The notes beneath the pieces were generated by a model, which worked only from the letters and a program-made list of their open reading frames with translations, made no database searches and was not told where the DNA came from. Positions 34,198-44,100 of a stretch of DNA of 62,798 nucleotides are shown here, piece by piece. Position numbers and translations under genes: made by a program. The stretch comes from Phycisphaerae bacterium (GTDB lineage Bacteria > Planctomycetota > Phycisphaerae > UBA1845 > Fen-1342): NCBI GenBank assembly GCA_028279405.1, contig JANQNU010000024.1, positions 1 through 62,798 of the forward strand, in the 5' to 3' direction. Positions within the stretch are counted from its first letter, which is position 1. Each line of letters opens with the position of its first letter.

Positions 34198-37100
34198 CCC
34201 CCGCGCAATATCAGCGCGTCAAATCACTGTTCGAGGAAGCGGTTGCGATGCCCGTCGCGCACCGCACCGACTGGCTCGCGCGCCAGAACAGCGAGGACAG
34301 CGAGGTCTTCGATGCGGTTCGCGATATGCTGGACGAGTTCGATCGGCCACATGCCTTCGTCGATGCCGAGTTGTCCGGCGGCGGGGCGCGCGTCCTGGCG
34401 CAGGCCGGCGCGACCGGCAATCGACTGGACCTGACGTCGTTTCCCGAGCGAATCGGTCGCTATCGCATCGTGGGCGTCCTGGGCCATGGCGGCATGGGGA
34501 TCGTTTTCGAAGCCGAGCAGGATTCGCCGAAACGACGGGTGGCGCTGAAGGTGATTCGTGCGAGCGGCACGACACCGAGGTTGCTGGCGCGCTTTCAGCG
34601 TGAGGCCGAGGTCCTGGGGCAGCTTCAGCATCCGGGGATTGCGCACGTCTACGAAGCCGCCATTGAGCAGTCGAATACGGAAGTGCAACCGTTCATCGCG
34701 ATGGAGTTTATCGACGGCACGCCGATCGTTGACTACGTCGAGGAGCACAAACTCCAAACGCCGGAGCGGTTGGAGCTCGTGGCGCGCGTCTGCGATGCAG
34801 TGCAACACGCGCACCAGAAAGGGGTGGTTCATCGCGACCTCAAGCCGGCGAACGTCCTCGTCGTCGGGCCCGAGACCTCGAGCGGGAGCGGGACGCGCGA
34901 CGCTTCTTCGAGCGACATCGTGCTCGACGGCGTTGGCCAGCCAAAGGTGTTGGACTTCGGCATCGCGCGCGTGCTGGGGACCGACGTTCAAATGACGACA
35001 CAGACGGACGTGGGTCAGTTGGTGGGCACGTTGCCGTTTATGAGTCCTGAGCAGATTGCGGGCGACGCTCGCGACGTCGACGCGCGCTGCGATGTGTATG
35101 CGCTGGGCGTGATGCTCTACCAGCTCCTGACCGGACGCTTGCCGCTCGATGTTGCAGGTCGCTCGGTCCCCGAGATCGCGCGGATCATTCGCGACGAGGA
35201 CCCGGTCCGCGCGAGTTCGATCGTCGCGTCCCTGCGCGGCGATGTGGACACGATCATCGCGAAGGCGATGGAGAAGGAACGCGATCGACGTTATGCGTCC
35301 GCGGCTGAGCTTGCCGCCGATCTGCGCCGGTGCATTCGGGACGAGCCGATCCTGGCCCGGCCGCCGAGTACGTTGTATCAGGCTTGGAAGTTCGCCCGGC
35401 GGCATCGCGGTTTCGTAGGCGGGCTGGTCGCGACGTTCGTGGTGCTGCTGATGGGATTGGGGGCGACGGCATACTGGCTCGTCGAAGCGCTGCATGCCCG
35501 CGATCGCGCGGAGGCGTTGGCGCGTTCGGAGATGGAGCTGCGTGACCTGACACTGGCAGCACAGAGTGAAGTGAAACACTCACGCGACGAGTTGCAGGAG
35601 ATTGTTGACTTTCAGGCATCGATGTTGGCCGACCTGAATCTAGAACAGATGGGGGAGGAGTGGCTTGATGATCTTCTGCTCGCGGCTGACACGGACGAGA
35701 TCTCGTTTGAGGCGCGGCAGGTGTTCGAACGTGTCAATACGACGAATCTGGCCCGTACGCGGATTCAGAAGAACATATTGAAAGAGGCTGTCGCCGCGAT
35801 CGACGGACACTACGACGATCGGCCGCTGACGGAGGCAGCGTTGCGGCAATATGTCGGAGAGGCTTTCTATTCGCTCAGCCTGTTCGATGACGCCATCGAA
35901 CAGGCCGAGATCGCCTCGACGCTTCGAGAGGAGCAGCTTGGAAACCACAATCCTGCGACGCTGCAAAGCCAGTACGACCTCGCGAAGGCGTTGCGCGAGG
36001 CCGAGCGATTCGATGAGGCCGAACCGTTCGCAGTGCGGGTGCTCGCGGAGCGGCGCGACTTGTTCGGTGATGACGATCGCAAGACGTTGTCGGCGGTCAT
36101 GGAGTTAGGGCGGTTGCGCAGCGACCAGGGACGCGATGAAGAAGCGCTGGCTTTGTTCATGGAGGCGTACGAGGGTTGGCGACGTGAGCAGGAGGGTGAC
36201 GATGCGTTGGCGGCGCTGGTGAATGCAGGCTACGTGCTCGAGTCGCTGAAACGCTACGACGAAGCAGAGGCATATTATCTGCAAGTTCACGAGCGCCGGC
36301 TGCGAGCGCCGTCAGCAAGTACGCGTTTCCAACTATCTGTCATGAACAAACTTGGAACACTCTATTTCAGGACGCGTCGTTACAAGGAAGCGCTGCCATT
36401 CTTGCGCGAGGCGCTCGAGGGGCGCCGTCGGCTGTTGGGGGATATGCATCGGGACACGCTGCTATCGGTCCAGAAAATGGGACAGTTGCTGATCAAGCTG
36501 CGTCGCTATGAGGAGGCGCTGCCATACATGGAAGAGCGATTGGCGGCCTATCGACGGCGGTCCGGCAACGAGCATGTTCATACACTGTTTGCGATTGAGA
36601 ATCTGGCGACGACGTTAACGCGCTTGGGTCGACTGGACGAAGCCATCTCCCTGTACCGCGAGGCGCTCGACGGTTTTCGACGCGTTTCGGGAGAGCTGCA
36701 TCGCAGTACTCTCCGGTTGCAGGACCGAATGGCGGGCGCGCTGAGGAGAGCGGATGCGGTGGTCGAGGCGGAAGAGCTGTATCGCGACGCCTTGCAAAAG
36801 GCCAAGCAGGAGTACGGTGTCGACGATACGTTGGTGGTTCGGCATTCGACGAACCTCGGCGTGCTCTTGGCGGACCGGGGACGCATCGGGGAGGCGATCC
36901 CGTACCTCAAGTACGCCTACGAGCGGAATCGGCGCGTGCTCGGGCCGGACGACCGCGGCACGCTGCTGGCGCTAAACAACATCGGGGCGATTTTCTACCG
37001 CAAGGGGTGGTTGGAGAAGGGCGTGCCGTGGGCGCGGAAGGCGGTGTTTGAGTACCGTCGCGTGCTTGGCGACGATCACGTCGAACTGGCGATGCCTTTG

Positions 37101-37709
37101 AACAACCTGGCAGGGTTCCTGATACTGACGGGCGAAGCTGCGGCCGCCGAGCCGTTGTTGCAGGAAGCGCTTCTGCTGTGTCGGCAGTACGATGATGTGA
37201 AGGGGGTGCTTCCGAGCATCCTCGGGCACTTGGCAGAACTTGCACTGATGACGGGAAGTCCGCGGCGGGCAGAGATTGTCAGTTGCGAGTTGATCGAGCA
37301 CCATCGCGATCGATCGCCGGTGAATCGGGCGGGTCTTGCCCAAGCGACATACTTGTTGGGCCAAAGCCTGAACGCTCAGGGACGCTACGAGGACGCCGAG
37401 TCCACGCTCTCGGAGAGCCTTCGATTGCGACGGACCCTCCATCCAGAGCTCCATTGGGAGGTGCAGCTTGTCGTCAGCGCGTTGGGCCGAGCGCTCGTCG
37501 GACAAGGACGACTTGGCGATGCCGAGCCGCTCTTGCGTTCGAGTTACGCGGCGCTAGTGCATGCCGACGCGAAACTGGCGCCGTGGGTCCGCGATCGACC
37601 GGTGCAGGAAGCGCGGCGAAATTTGGAACTCTATTACGAGGTTTCCGGGCGTTCTGCGCCACCGGAAGCGAGTGATTTGCAGGTCGAGCCGCATTCTGCG
37701 GGGGCGTAG
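34194..37709 (+). CDS. Ser/Thr protein kinase with transmembrane segment and TPR repeats
   Basis: Protein of 1171 residues. The kinase domain (about 88-345) has GHGGMG, ALKVIRA, HRDLKPANV (about 213-221), LDFGIARVL and GTLPFMSPEQIAGD, so it looks active. One transmembrane helix follows (about 406-428). The C-terminal two-thirds is made of about a dozen tetratricopeptide repeats (for example YEEALPYMEERLAAYRRRSGNEHVHTLFAIENLA). These should lie across the membrane or in the cytosol and bind a partner. The ATG at 34194 overlaps the sigma gene stop. Its closest known setting is the ECF-STPK module of planctomycetes. The TPR region may gate the sigma factor in response to an envelope signal (inference). 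Confidence 0.92.
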   Translation: MTPAQYQRVKSLFEEAVAMPVAHRTDWLARQNSEDSEVFDAVRDMLDEFDRPHAFVDAELSGGGARVLAQAGATGNRLDLTSFPERIGRYRIVGVLGHGGMGIVFEAEQDSPKRRVALKVIRASGTTPRLLARFQREAEVLGQLQHPGIAHVYEAAIEQSNTEVQPFIAMEFIDGTPIVDYVEEHKLQTPERLELVARVCDAVQHAHQKGVVHRDLKPANVLVVGPETSSGSGTRDASSSDIVLDGVGQPKVLDFGIARVLGTDVQMTTQTDVGQLVGTLPFMSPEQIAGDARDVDARCDVYALGVMLYQLLTGRLPLDVAGRSVPEIARIIRDEDPVRASSIVASLRGDVDTIIAKAMEKERDRRYASAAELAADLRRCIRDEPILARPPSTLYQAWKFARRHRGFVGGLVATFVVLLMGLGATAYWLVEALHARDRAEALARSEMELRDLTLAAQSEVKHSRDELQEIVDFQASMLADLNLEQMGEEWLDDLLLAADTDEISFEARQVFERVNTTNLARTRIQKNILKEAVAAIDGHYDDRPLTEAALRQYVGEAFYSLSLFDDAIEQAEIASTLREEQLGNHNPATLQSQYDLAKALREAERFDEAEPFAVRVLAERRDLFGDDDRKTLSAVMELGRLRSDQGRDEEALALFMEAYEGWRREQEGDDALAALVNAGYVLESLKRYDEAEAYYLQVHERRLRAPSASTRFQLSVMNKLGTLYFRTRRYKEALPFLREALEGRRRLLGDMHRDTLLSVQKMGQLLIKLRRYEEALPYMEERLAAYRRRSGNEHVHTLFAIENLATTLTRLGRLDEAISLYREALDGFRRVSGELHRSTLRLQDRMAGALRRADAVVEAEELYRDALQKAKQEYGVDDTLVVRHSTNLGVLLADRGRIGEAIPYLKYAYERNRRVLGPDDRGTLLALNNIGAIFYRKGWLEKGVPWARKAVFEYRRVLGDDHVELAMPLNNLAGFLILTGEAAAAEPLLQEALLLCRQYDDVKGVLPSILGHLAELALMTGSPRRAEIVSCELIEHHRDRSPVNRAGLAQATYLLGQSLNAQGRYEDAESTLSESLRLRRTLHPELHWEVQLVVSALGRALVGQGRLGDAEPLLRSSYAALVHADAKLAPWVRDRPVQEARRNLELYYEVSGRSAPPEASDLQVEPHSAGA

Positions 37710-37808
37710 ATCGCCAGGGCTGGGGCATATTGCGCAGCCGTCTTTTCGGCGTCATCGGGTGCTTTGAGCGGTTGTTCTGAAAGAACCGCGAAACAGGCCG
37801 ACTGCGGC

Positions 37809-37836
37809 TTGGCGGGGGGCTGCGCCGACGTATACT
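37809..37836 (+). promoter_or_regulatory. Sigma-70-type promoter of the mqnA operon
   Basis: TTGGCG (37809-37814) and TATACT (37831-37836) are 16 bases apart, upstream of mqnA. The leader is about 70 nt. Confidence 0.6.
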
Positions 37837-37911
37837 CTCTTCAGCAGGTAGCATCGGGTTGCGTGCGGCTCGGATGGCCATGTGGCCTCTTTATTACTGG
37901 AGATGATCGAC

Positions 37912-38727
37912 GTGTCTCGCCTGGGAGTGGTTTCGTTTCTCAATGCTCGCCCGCTCGTACCCGATCTCGGGCCGCGGGATGGTGTGGAACTCGAGTATGA
38001 CGTGCCGGCGCGCCTTGCGGAACGCCTCGAGCGCAATGAGGTCGATGCGGCGTTGCTGCCGATCGTGGATGTGATCGCTCGGCCCGACGCGCTGCGGGTC
38101 ATCTCGGACGCGTGCATTGCGTGCGACGGCGAGACCATGACCGTGCGGATCTTCTCGCAGGTACCCCCGGACCGAATCGTTCGCGTGCATGCGGACACGG
38201 ACTCGCACACGTCGGTTGCACTAGCACGGGTGCTTTGGCGGTTGCTCTACGATCGCGTGCTGGAGGTCGTGCCGTTCAACGCCTACCGCGGGTCGGCGGG
38301 AGAACACGAGGCGGTCTTGCTCATCGGTGACAAGGTCGTTGATAGTCGCCGCGGCAGTTTCGCGTATGAGATCGATCTCGGTGGTGCCTGGCGGCAGCAG
38401 ACGGGGCTGCCTTTCGTGTTTGCGGTCTGGGCGGCCAACGATCGTCTCGCGGACGAGGAATCGCGGCGATTGTCGGATTTGCTTGGTGCGGCGCGTGATC
38501 GCGGGGTTGCGCAAGCGGTCGACATCGCTCGGCGGGAGGGACCGCCGTTGGGGTGGCCGGAGCCGCTGGCGATCCGTTATCTGACGCGTTGTCTGCGATT
38601 TCAGCTCGACGCGCGCGCCGTCCACGGCGCTAACCGTTTCGCCCAGTTGGCGGCGGAGTTCGATGTCGTCGACCAGGCGGTGAAAATCCCCTGGCCGGCG
38701 CTGCTTCTCGAGGACAAGGTGGTTTAG
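37912..38727 (+). CDS. mqnA: Chorismate dehydratase, futalosine pathway
   Basis: First enzyme of the futalosine route to menaquinone: dehydrates chorismate to 3-enolpyruvylbenzoate. The 271-residue protein starts RLGVVSFLNARPLVPDL and has VDAALLPIVDVIARPDALRVISDACIACDG and EAVLLIGDKVVDS, all typical of MqnA. GTG at 37912 was chosen because GGAG (37899-37902) is at good spacing; ATG at 37903 would have none and GTG at 37882 is too far up. The gene ends 3 bases before mqnC. Confidence 0.9.
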   Translation: MSRLGVVSFLNARPLVPDLGPRDGVELEYDVPARLAERLERNEVDAALLPIVDVIARPDALRVISDACIACDGETMTVRIFSQVPPDRIVRVHADTDSHTSVALARVLWRLLYDRVLEVVPFNAYRGSAGEHEAVLLIGDKVVDSRRGSFAYEIDLGGAWRQQTGLPFVFAVWAANDRLADEESRRLSDLLGAARDRGVAQAVDIARREGPPLGWPEPLAIRYLTRCLRFQLDARAVHGANRFAQLAAEFDVVDQAVKIPWPALLLEDKVV

Positions 38728-38730
38728 CTC

Positions 38731-40059
38731 ATGGCGACGCCGACCACTGCGCCGAGCCCGGCGCATACACGATTGACGGACGATGAGGCGCTGGCGCTCT
38801 ACTATGACGCGACGTTGCACGAACTCGGCCGACGGGCGTTCGCTCGTTCGTTGGCGCTGCATCCCGAGTCGTACCGCACGTACGTGATCGATCGCAACAT
38901 CAACTATAGCAACGTATGCACCGCGAAGTGTATCTTCTGCAACTTCAAGGCGGATCCTGGCGACGACGACGCGTATATCCTGAGTTTCGAGGAGATCGGC
39001 CGCAAGATCGAGGAGTTGATCGATATCGGCGGTACGCAGATCCTGATGCAGGGTGGACTGGTGCCCGACGTCGACGATCCTTCCGGCGACGGCCTCTCGT
39101 TCCAGTGGTACCTGGATTTGCTGGGTTTCATTCGCGGCAACTACCCGGACGTTCACATTCACGCGTTCAGCCCGCCGGAGATTTGGGCGCTGCATCGTAT
39201 CTTCGACATGCCGCTGCGCGACGTCATCCTGCGGCTGCGCGATGCCGGCCTGCACACGATTCCCGGCGGCGGCGGAGAGGTTCTGGTCGACCGCGTGCGT
39301 GACAAGATCGGTCGCGGCAAGGCGTTGACCCACGAGTGGCTCGAGGTGATGCGCGTTGCGCACCAGTGCGGGATGCAGACCAGCGCGACGCTGATGTTCG
39401 GGCACATCGAGACGATCGAGGAGCGCTTCGAGCACCTGCGACTGATCCGCGATCTGCAGGACGAGACCGGCGGATTCACGGCGTTCATCCTCTGGACGTT
39501 CCAGCCGGAGAATACGCCGTTGGGGCGGATGAAGCAGTTGCCGATCGGAAATGGCGCGGAGCACGAGACCGCGCCTGACGGTGAATTGCCGGCCGAGGGT
39601 GGAGGCGATTGGGCGCTCATGGGGGACGCACCGCGCCGCGCGCGGCCGGCGTATCTCCCGGACGGAAAGCACCTGATGCTCGCGGATGCACACGAGTACC
39701 TGCGGATGCTCGCGATCTCGCGGCTGTACTTCGACAACATCCCCAATATCCAGTCGAGTTGGGTGACGATGGGGCCGAAGATCGGGCAGCTTGCGCTGTT
39801 CTTCGGTGCCAACGACATGGGCAGCGTGATGATGGAAGAGAATGTCGTTTCCGCGGCGGGCACGACCTATCGGCTGGATGAGACGATGATTCGTCGCCTG
39901 ATTACGGATGCCGGTTGGGAGCCGCAGCAGCGTGATCAGTTCTACAACCCGATCGATCGCCCGAAGCGCCGCCGACCGTTGCCGGTCACGGGCGCCGCCG
40001 GTCCGCAGGTGTCCCCGGCGGGGACCATGGAGAATGGCGCTAACGGGGGTTGCGCGTAG
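38731..40059 (+). CDS. mqnC: Cyclic dehypoxanthine futalosine synthase (radical SAM)
   Basis: Radical-SAM enzyme that cyclises dehypoxanthine futalosine in menaquinone synthesis. C63-x3-C67-x2-C70 in NVCTAKCIFC binds the [4Fe-4S] cluster. The C-terminal half has PENTPLG, PNIQSSWVTMGPKIGQLALF and FFGANDMGSVMMEENVVSAAGTTY, which separate MqnC from its relative MqnE. 442 residues, with an extended C-terminal tail of about 35 residues. Tight operon with mqnA. Confidence 0.92.
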   Translation: MATPTTAPSPAHTRLTDDEALALYYDATLHELGRRAFARSLALHPESYRTYVIDRNINYSNVCTAKCIFCNFKADPGDDDAYILSFEEIGRKIEELIDIGGTQILMQGGLVPDVDDPSGDGLSFQWYLDLLGFIRGNYPDVHIHAFSPPEIWALHRIFDMPLRDVILRLRDAGLHTIPGGGGEVLVDRVRDKIGRGKALTHEWLEVMRVAHQCGMQTSATLMFGHIETIEERFEHLRLIRDLQDETGGFTAFILWTFQPENTPLGRMKQLPIGNGAEHETAPDGELPAEGGGDWALMGDAPRRARPAYLPDGKHLMLADAHEYLRMLAISRLYFDNIPNIQSSWVTMGPKIGQLALFFGANDMGSVMMEENVVSAAGTTYRLDETMIRRLITDAGWEPQQRDQFYNPIDRPKRRRPLPVTGAAGPQVSPAGTMENGANGGCA

Positions 40060-40150
40060 GACTGCATATCCGGCTAGGGCCGCGAGGGTGCCGGGCTTTG
40101 CGTTGACGCGCGAATGCCTGGTCGCGTTCGGTACCGATGGGGAGCGCCCG

Positions 40151-40897
40151 TTGTCTCGTCGATCAGCGACGCAAGACGTCTTTCAACCCGCGTTTGTGCA
40201 CGCCTTGTTCGAGGAGATGTCCGCGACCTACGGGATCGTGAATTACATCTCGTCGTTCGGATTTTGCGAGCGCTGGCGCCGTCAGTGCGTGGCACGAGCC
40301 GAGCTATCCCCAGGCATGACGGTGGTTGATCTCATGACCGGTACCGGCGAGTGCTGGCCCCACATCCTGCGCGCGATCGGGGCCGGGGGGCGGATCGTCG
40401 GCGTCGACTACACCGCGCAGATGTGTCGCAAGGCGGAGGCGCATGCGCGCCGGCGGCGCGGAAGTGCGATCGAAGTCCGAGAAGAGGATGCGCTCGATAC
40501 CGCGCTGCCTGCCGGTTGCGCTGACGCTGTCGTTGCCTGTTTCGCGGTGAAGACGCTGGACGCGATCGGGCTGCAACGATTCTCGGGGCAAGTCGCACGG
40601 TTGTTGAAACCCGGCGGTCGGTACGCACTGCTCGAAATTTCCGACCCGCGCGACTGGCCCTTCAGAGGGCTCTACTTGTTCTACTTGCGGACGATTGTTC
40701 CTCTGATTGGCTGGGCGGCACTCGGCAATCCCGACAACTACCGAATGCTGAGTGCGTACACCGAAGCGTTCGTGAACAGCGCGCGGTTGAAGCCGGTGCT
40801 CGAAGACGAAGGACTATCGGTTGTGCCGTTTCGAGTCTTCTGGGGGTGTGCAACGGGCATCGCCGGACGCAAGCCGGGCCGTGCGGCCGAGTCATGA
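40151..40897 (+). CDS. UbiE/MenG-like methyltransferase
   Basis: Class I methyltransferase of 248 residues: TVVDLMTGTGECWPHIL (motif I), GGRIVGVDYTAQMCRKAEAHA and LLKPGGRYALLEISDPRDWP. The N-terminus ATYGIVNYISSFGFCERWRRQCV resembles UbiE/MenG (YD..N...S.G....WR). In a cluster with mqnA and mqnC it is probably demethylmenaquinone methyltransferase, but this is context-based. TTG at 40151 is preferred because GGGGAG lies 6 bases upstream; the frame is open back to 40034 and an ATG there overlaps mqnC but has poor spacing. Start is uncertain. Confidence 0.8.
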   Translation: MSRRSATQDVFQPAFVHALFEEMSATYGIVNYISSFGFCERWRRQCVARAELSPGMTVVDLMTGTGECWPHILRAIGAGGRIVGVDYTAQMCRKAEAHARRRRGSAIEVREEDALDTALPAGCADAVVACFAVKTLDAIGLQRFSGQVARLLKPGGRYALLEISDPRDWPFRGLYLFYLRTIVPLIGWAALGNPDNYRMLSAYTEAFVNSARLKPVLEDEGLSVVPFRVFWGCATGIAGRKPGRAAES

Positions 40898-40985
40898 TGA
40901 CGGTTTGGCCACGTCAGGTGCGCTTCCATCTCCAGAGAAGTGAGCGCTGCGTCATCCGGCGCGTTCTTTGATTATTAATACCGCG

Positions 40986-41017
40986 GATACTGAAGTTTCT
41001 AGATGCGTTCACTAGAA
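40986..41017 (+). promoter_or_regulatory. Possible promoter with dyad before the large secreted protein
   Basis: GATACT (40986-40991) could be a -10. TTCTAG (40997-41002) and CTAGAA (41012-41017) form a perfect dyad with 9 bases between, covering the presumed start site. Tentative. Confidence 0.3.
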
Positions 41018-41117
41018 TGCCCGCACCACAGCCCGCGGGTTTTCGTGACGAGTGCCGGCACGTCACGCGACAACTCGCCAACACTTCGCCTGATGTCCGG
41101 CGTACGGGAGTCAAGTC

Positions 41118-44100
41118 ATGAGATGTGCATCCGATCGCGGTGCGCGCACCGCGCGTGCCGGGCACCTCAAGAGTAAGCTGGCGCTGCTGCCGATCGCAGC
41201 GCTGGTAGGTACTTGCGCCGCCCAAATTACGAGTGGGCCGGCTCAACCGGGGCCTGTGCCGCAGTTGATTCCGTGGGAGAAGGTCAACGGTGGCCACTAC
41301 ATCGACGCAGGTTTTCCGGCGACTCAGCCGAATGAGGCAGTCGTCTTGCGCTTGAGCAATGGCGACATTCGCTACTTCTTCCGTACGGCGAACTTCGGTT
41401 ATCTCATGGGCCGGCTTAGCGCGACGCGCGAGTGGCAGTTGTGGAGTGACCCGAGCTGGTCGAGCGCGTCGGATCTGGTTCCGGCTTCGGTCGAACACAT
41501 GTTCGGGCGGTACGGCCGCCTGCGGCCCTTTGAGCGCCTCGGCCAGCCCGGCAATCAACCCGTCTTGGGTGGGGTGGCGCTCTCGTGCGCTACCCGTTCG
41601 GGCCCGATCGGTTTCAATGCGCATGGTTTCACCACCAGCTTCCGATTCGACGGCGTGTCGTTCGACCAATGGGATGGCGACGACGTGTACGATCCGAACG
41701 CGATGGATCCGGTGTTCAGAGCCTGGCCCGGGAGCGCCGGCGATTTCGCGTTCGATCCCGCGACCGGAACGGGGATCGCTGTCGGGCGCGTCGGGCCCGC
41801 CAATCAGAGCCATACCGGCCTGACGGCTGCGCTATATGTGGATACGGACAATGTTCCGAGTTGGCGACGCTGGACGCGCGAATCGACAGCCAACGACCCC
41901 AACGATCCGATTGCGTGCGACGAGCCGGGTTTCATGGTCTTCGAAGATGGCGACTGGGGCCCGAACGAGAGCGCTCCGTGCATGCGCGCCACGCTACTGT
42001 TCGATGCCAATGCACCCTGGGACCAGATCAGCCAGAACAGTGCGCGGATCGCGCACATTACCGGGACCGACCGCTACCTTCTGACCTTCCGGAACGGGTC
42101 CGATGCCGTCGCGGCGCGTTTCGTCGGCTCCGGGCCGAGCGGTCCCGAGTGGCAATGGTGGGATGGGGCGGCGTGGCAGGCGGGCGGGACATATGACTTC
42201 GCGCCGATCCGACCGAGCGGCTGGGGTTCCGGACAAACGATGTTCGTGTCCGCGGATGGGCAGGTTTCGATCCTGATCCGCAATGGCAACGATCTGCGAG
42301 AGATCCTCTACGACGATGCGACCGAGACATTTTCCGTCGAAGCCTCCGTGGCCACGATCCGGTCGGCTTCCGGTGCGTCCGGCTTTTGCACGGGCCGAGC
42401 GCCCAACGGCACGGCGTGGCTGATCTCGACGCCGGACGGGCACAGGATCGAGTATCGCCGACGACCGACGGCACAGTCTGTGTGGAGCGCACCGCAAGCG
42501 ATCTACTCAGACATGATGGCGGAGATTTATCCGGCAGCGATCGGCTTCGCCGGCAACGCGATCCCGGTTCTCGTCCTCGCAGAATCGCTTGGCGGCAACG
42601 AACATCGACTGTGCGCGATCTCGTCGCGATCCTCCTTCTGGAACACGGAAGTCCCGCTGCAGGTCGATCCGCCGCCAGCACCGATGTTGCTGTCGCCTTC
42701 GCGACTCGTGTATGAGCGCGAGGTCGTTCATCGGGCCCCCCCGGAAGGCGGCCCTCCGGAGGGACAGGCATATGGCGCTGGGACGCCGGGCAGCATGGGG
42801 GTGGACGCCGATGGGTACGTCTATTCCGGACGATACGCCAACACTTCGTTGATTATCCATCCGCCGAACGGTCAGACGTGGGAGGACAATCATCAGTGGG
42901 GCCTGCACTGGGACTTCTTTGATTTTCCCGGGGGCGCCGATGTCGACAACCTGCGCGGCAAGGTGTACGTCGCAGATGACATGGTGCTCGGCGGGCAGGG
43001 CGGGCTCTCGACTGGCGGGACCGTCGAAATCTGGGAGGTTGCGCGGCGCGACGAGAGTGTCGGTTATCAGGCCGCGGGATTCATCGGCTACCAAGTGCCG
43101 CCGTTCTTCAACAAGGAGTACTTCAGCCAGACGATCGGCAACTTCAAATGGCCCGCGGACGTGGCCGTCGACGAGCAGGCCGGCCTGTTGTACGTCGTCA
43201 ATGCACTGCGGGCGCGCGTCGATGTCTTCGATATCGAGAACCTCTGGGACGACCTAGAGCCGTTCGATCGCGACGGCCTGTTCACCGCGGGTATTCCGAG
43301 CAGCTACGATGACGTGGTGGCGCAACTCGTCATCGACTTGGTCAACATCAACTATCTCGACGACGGCGGTCCTCCCGGCGACGACGGCGGAAACGATCTG
43401 CTCTGGGTCAGCCAGGATCTCGAAGGCGAGATCATCCCCTTCCTCAAGGTGCAGACGAGCTTTCTGGACTTGCCCACCAATCGTCAACAACGATTCCTGC
43501 GCAACGTCCACCAGGAGTTCAAGAAGCGTATCAATCGACCGGACTTTCTCACTTCCTTCGGAAGCTATGGGACCGGTCCCGGCGAGTTCCGTTTCCCGCA
43601 GGGAATCGACGTCGATGAGAGCGGCAACGTTTACGTCGTGGACAGCGAGAACCACCGAATCCAACGCTGGCGGGATGATGGCGCCGGCTACGTCTTCGAT
43701 TCGGCCTGGGGCCAGATCGGACGCGGGCCGGGCGAGTTCGCATATCCGTTCGGCATCGCGATCGACAACACCTACGGCGTCGTGCATGTGACGGACCTCG
43801 GCAACGACCGCGTGCAGGCCTTCGGCCTGTCCGGCGATTTCCGCTACGAGTGGGGCGCCTGGGAGGATGCAAGCGGCGTTCGCTACCTCGACCGCTCGGC
43901 CGGGATCGCAACCGACGATCGCGGACAGTTGCTGATTGGCGTGGACCGAAACATTGCCCGTTTCCGTGTCGCCGATTCGCCGCCGAAGCTCGTCGTTCTG
44001 CACCCCCCGCAGTGTGAAGTGATGCCCTATGGGGCCAATGACGTCACCGTTCAGGCAAGTGACGACCATGGCGTGACCAGGTTCCGGCTGCGCGTGTTTG

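Noticed and set aside
38221-39693. 490-residue open frame opposite mqnA/mqnC
   Set aside because: Antisense shadow; no recognisable family and no ribosome binding site.
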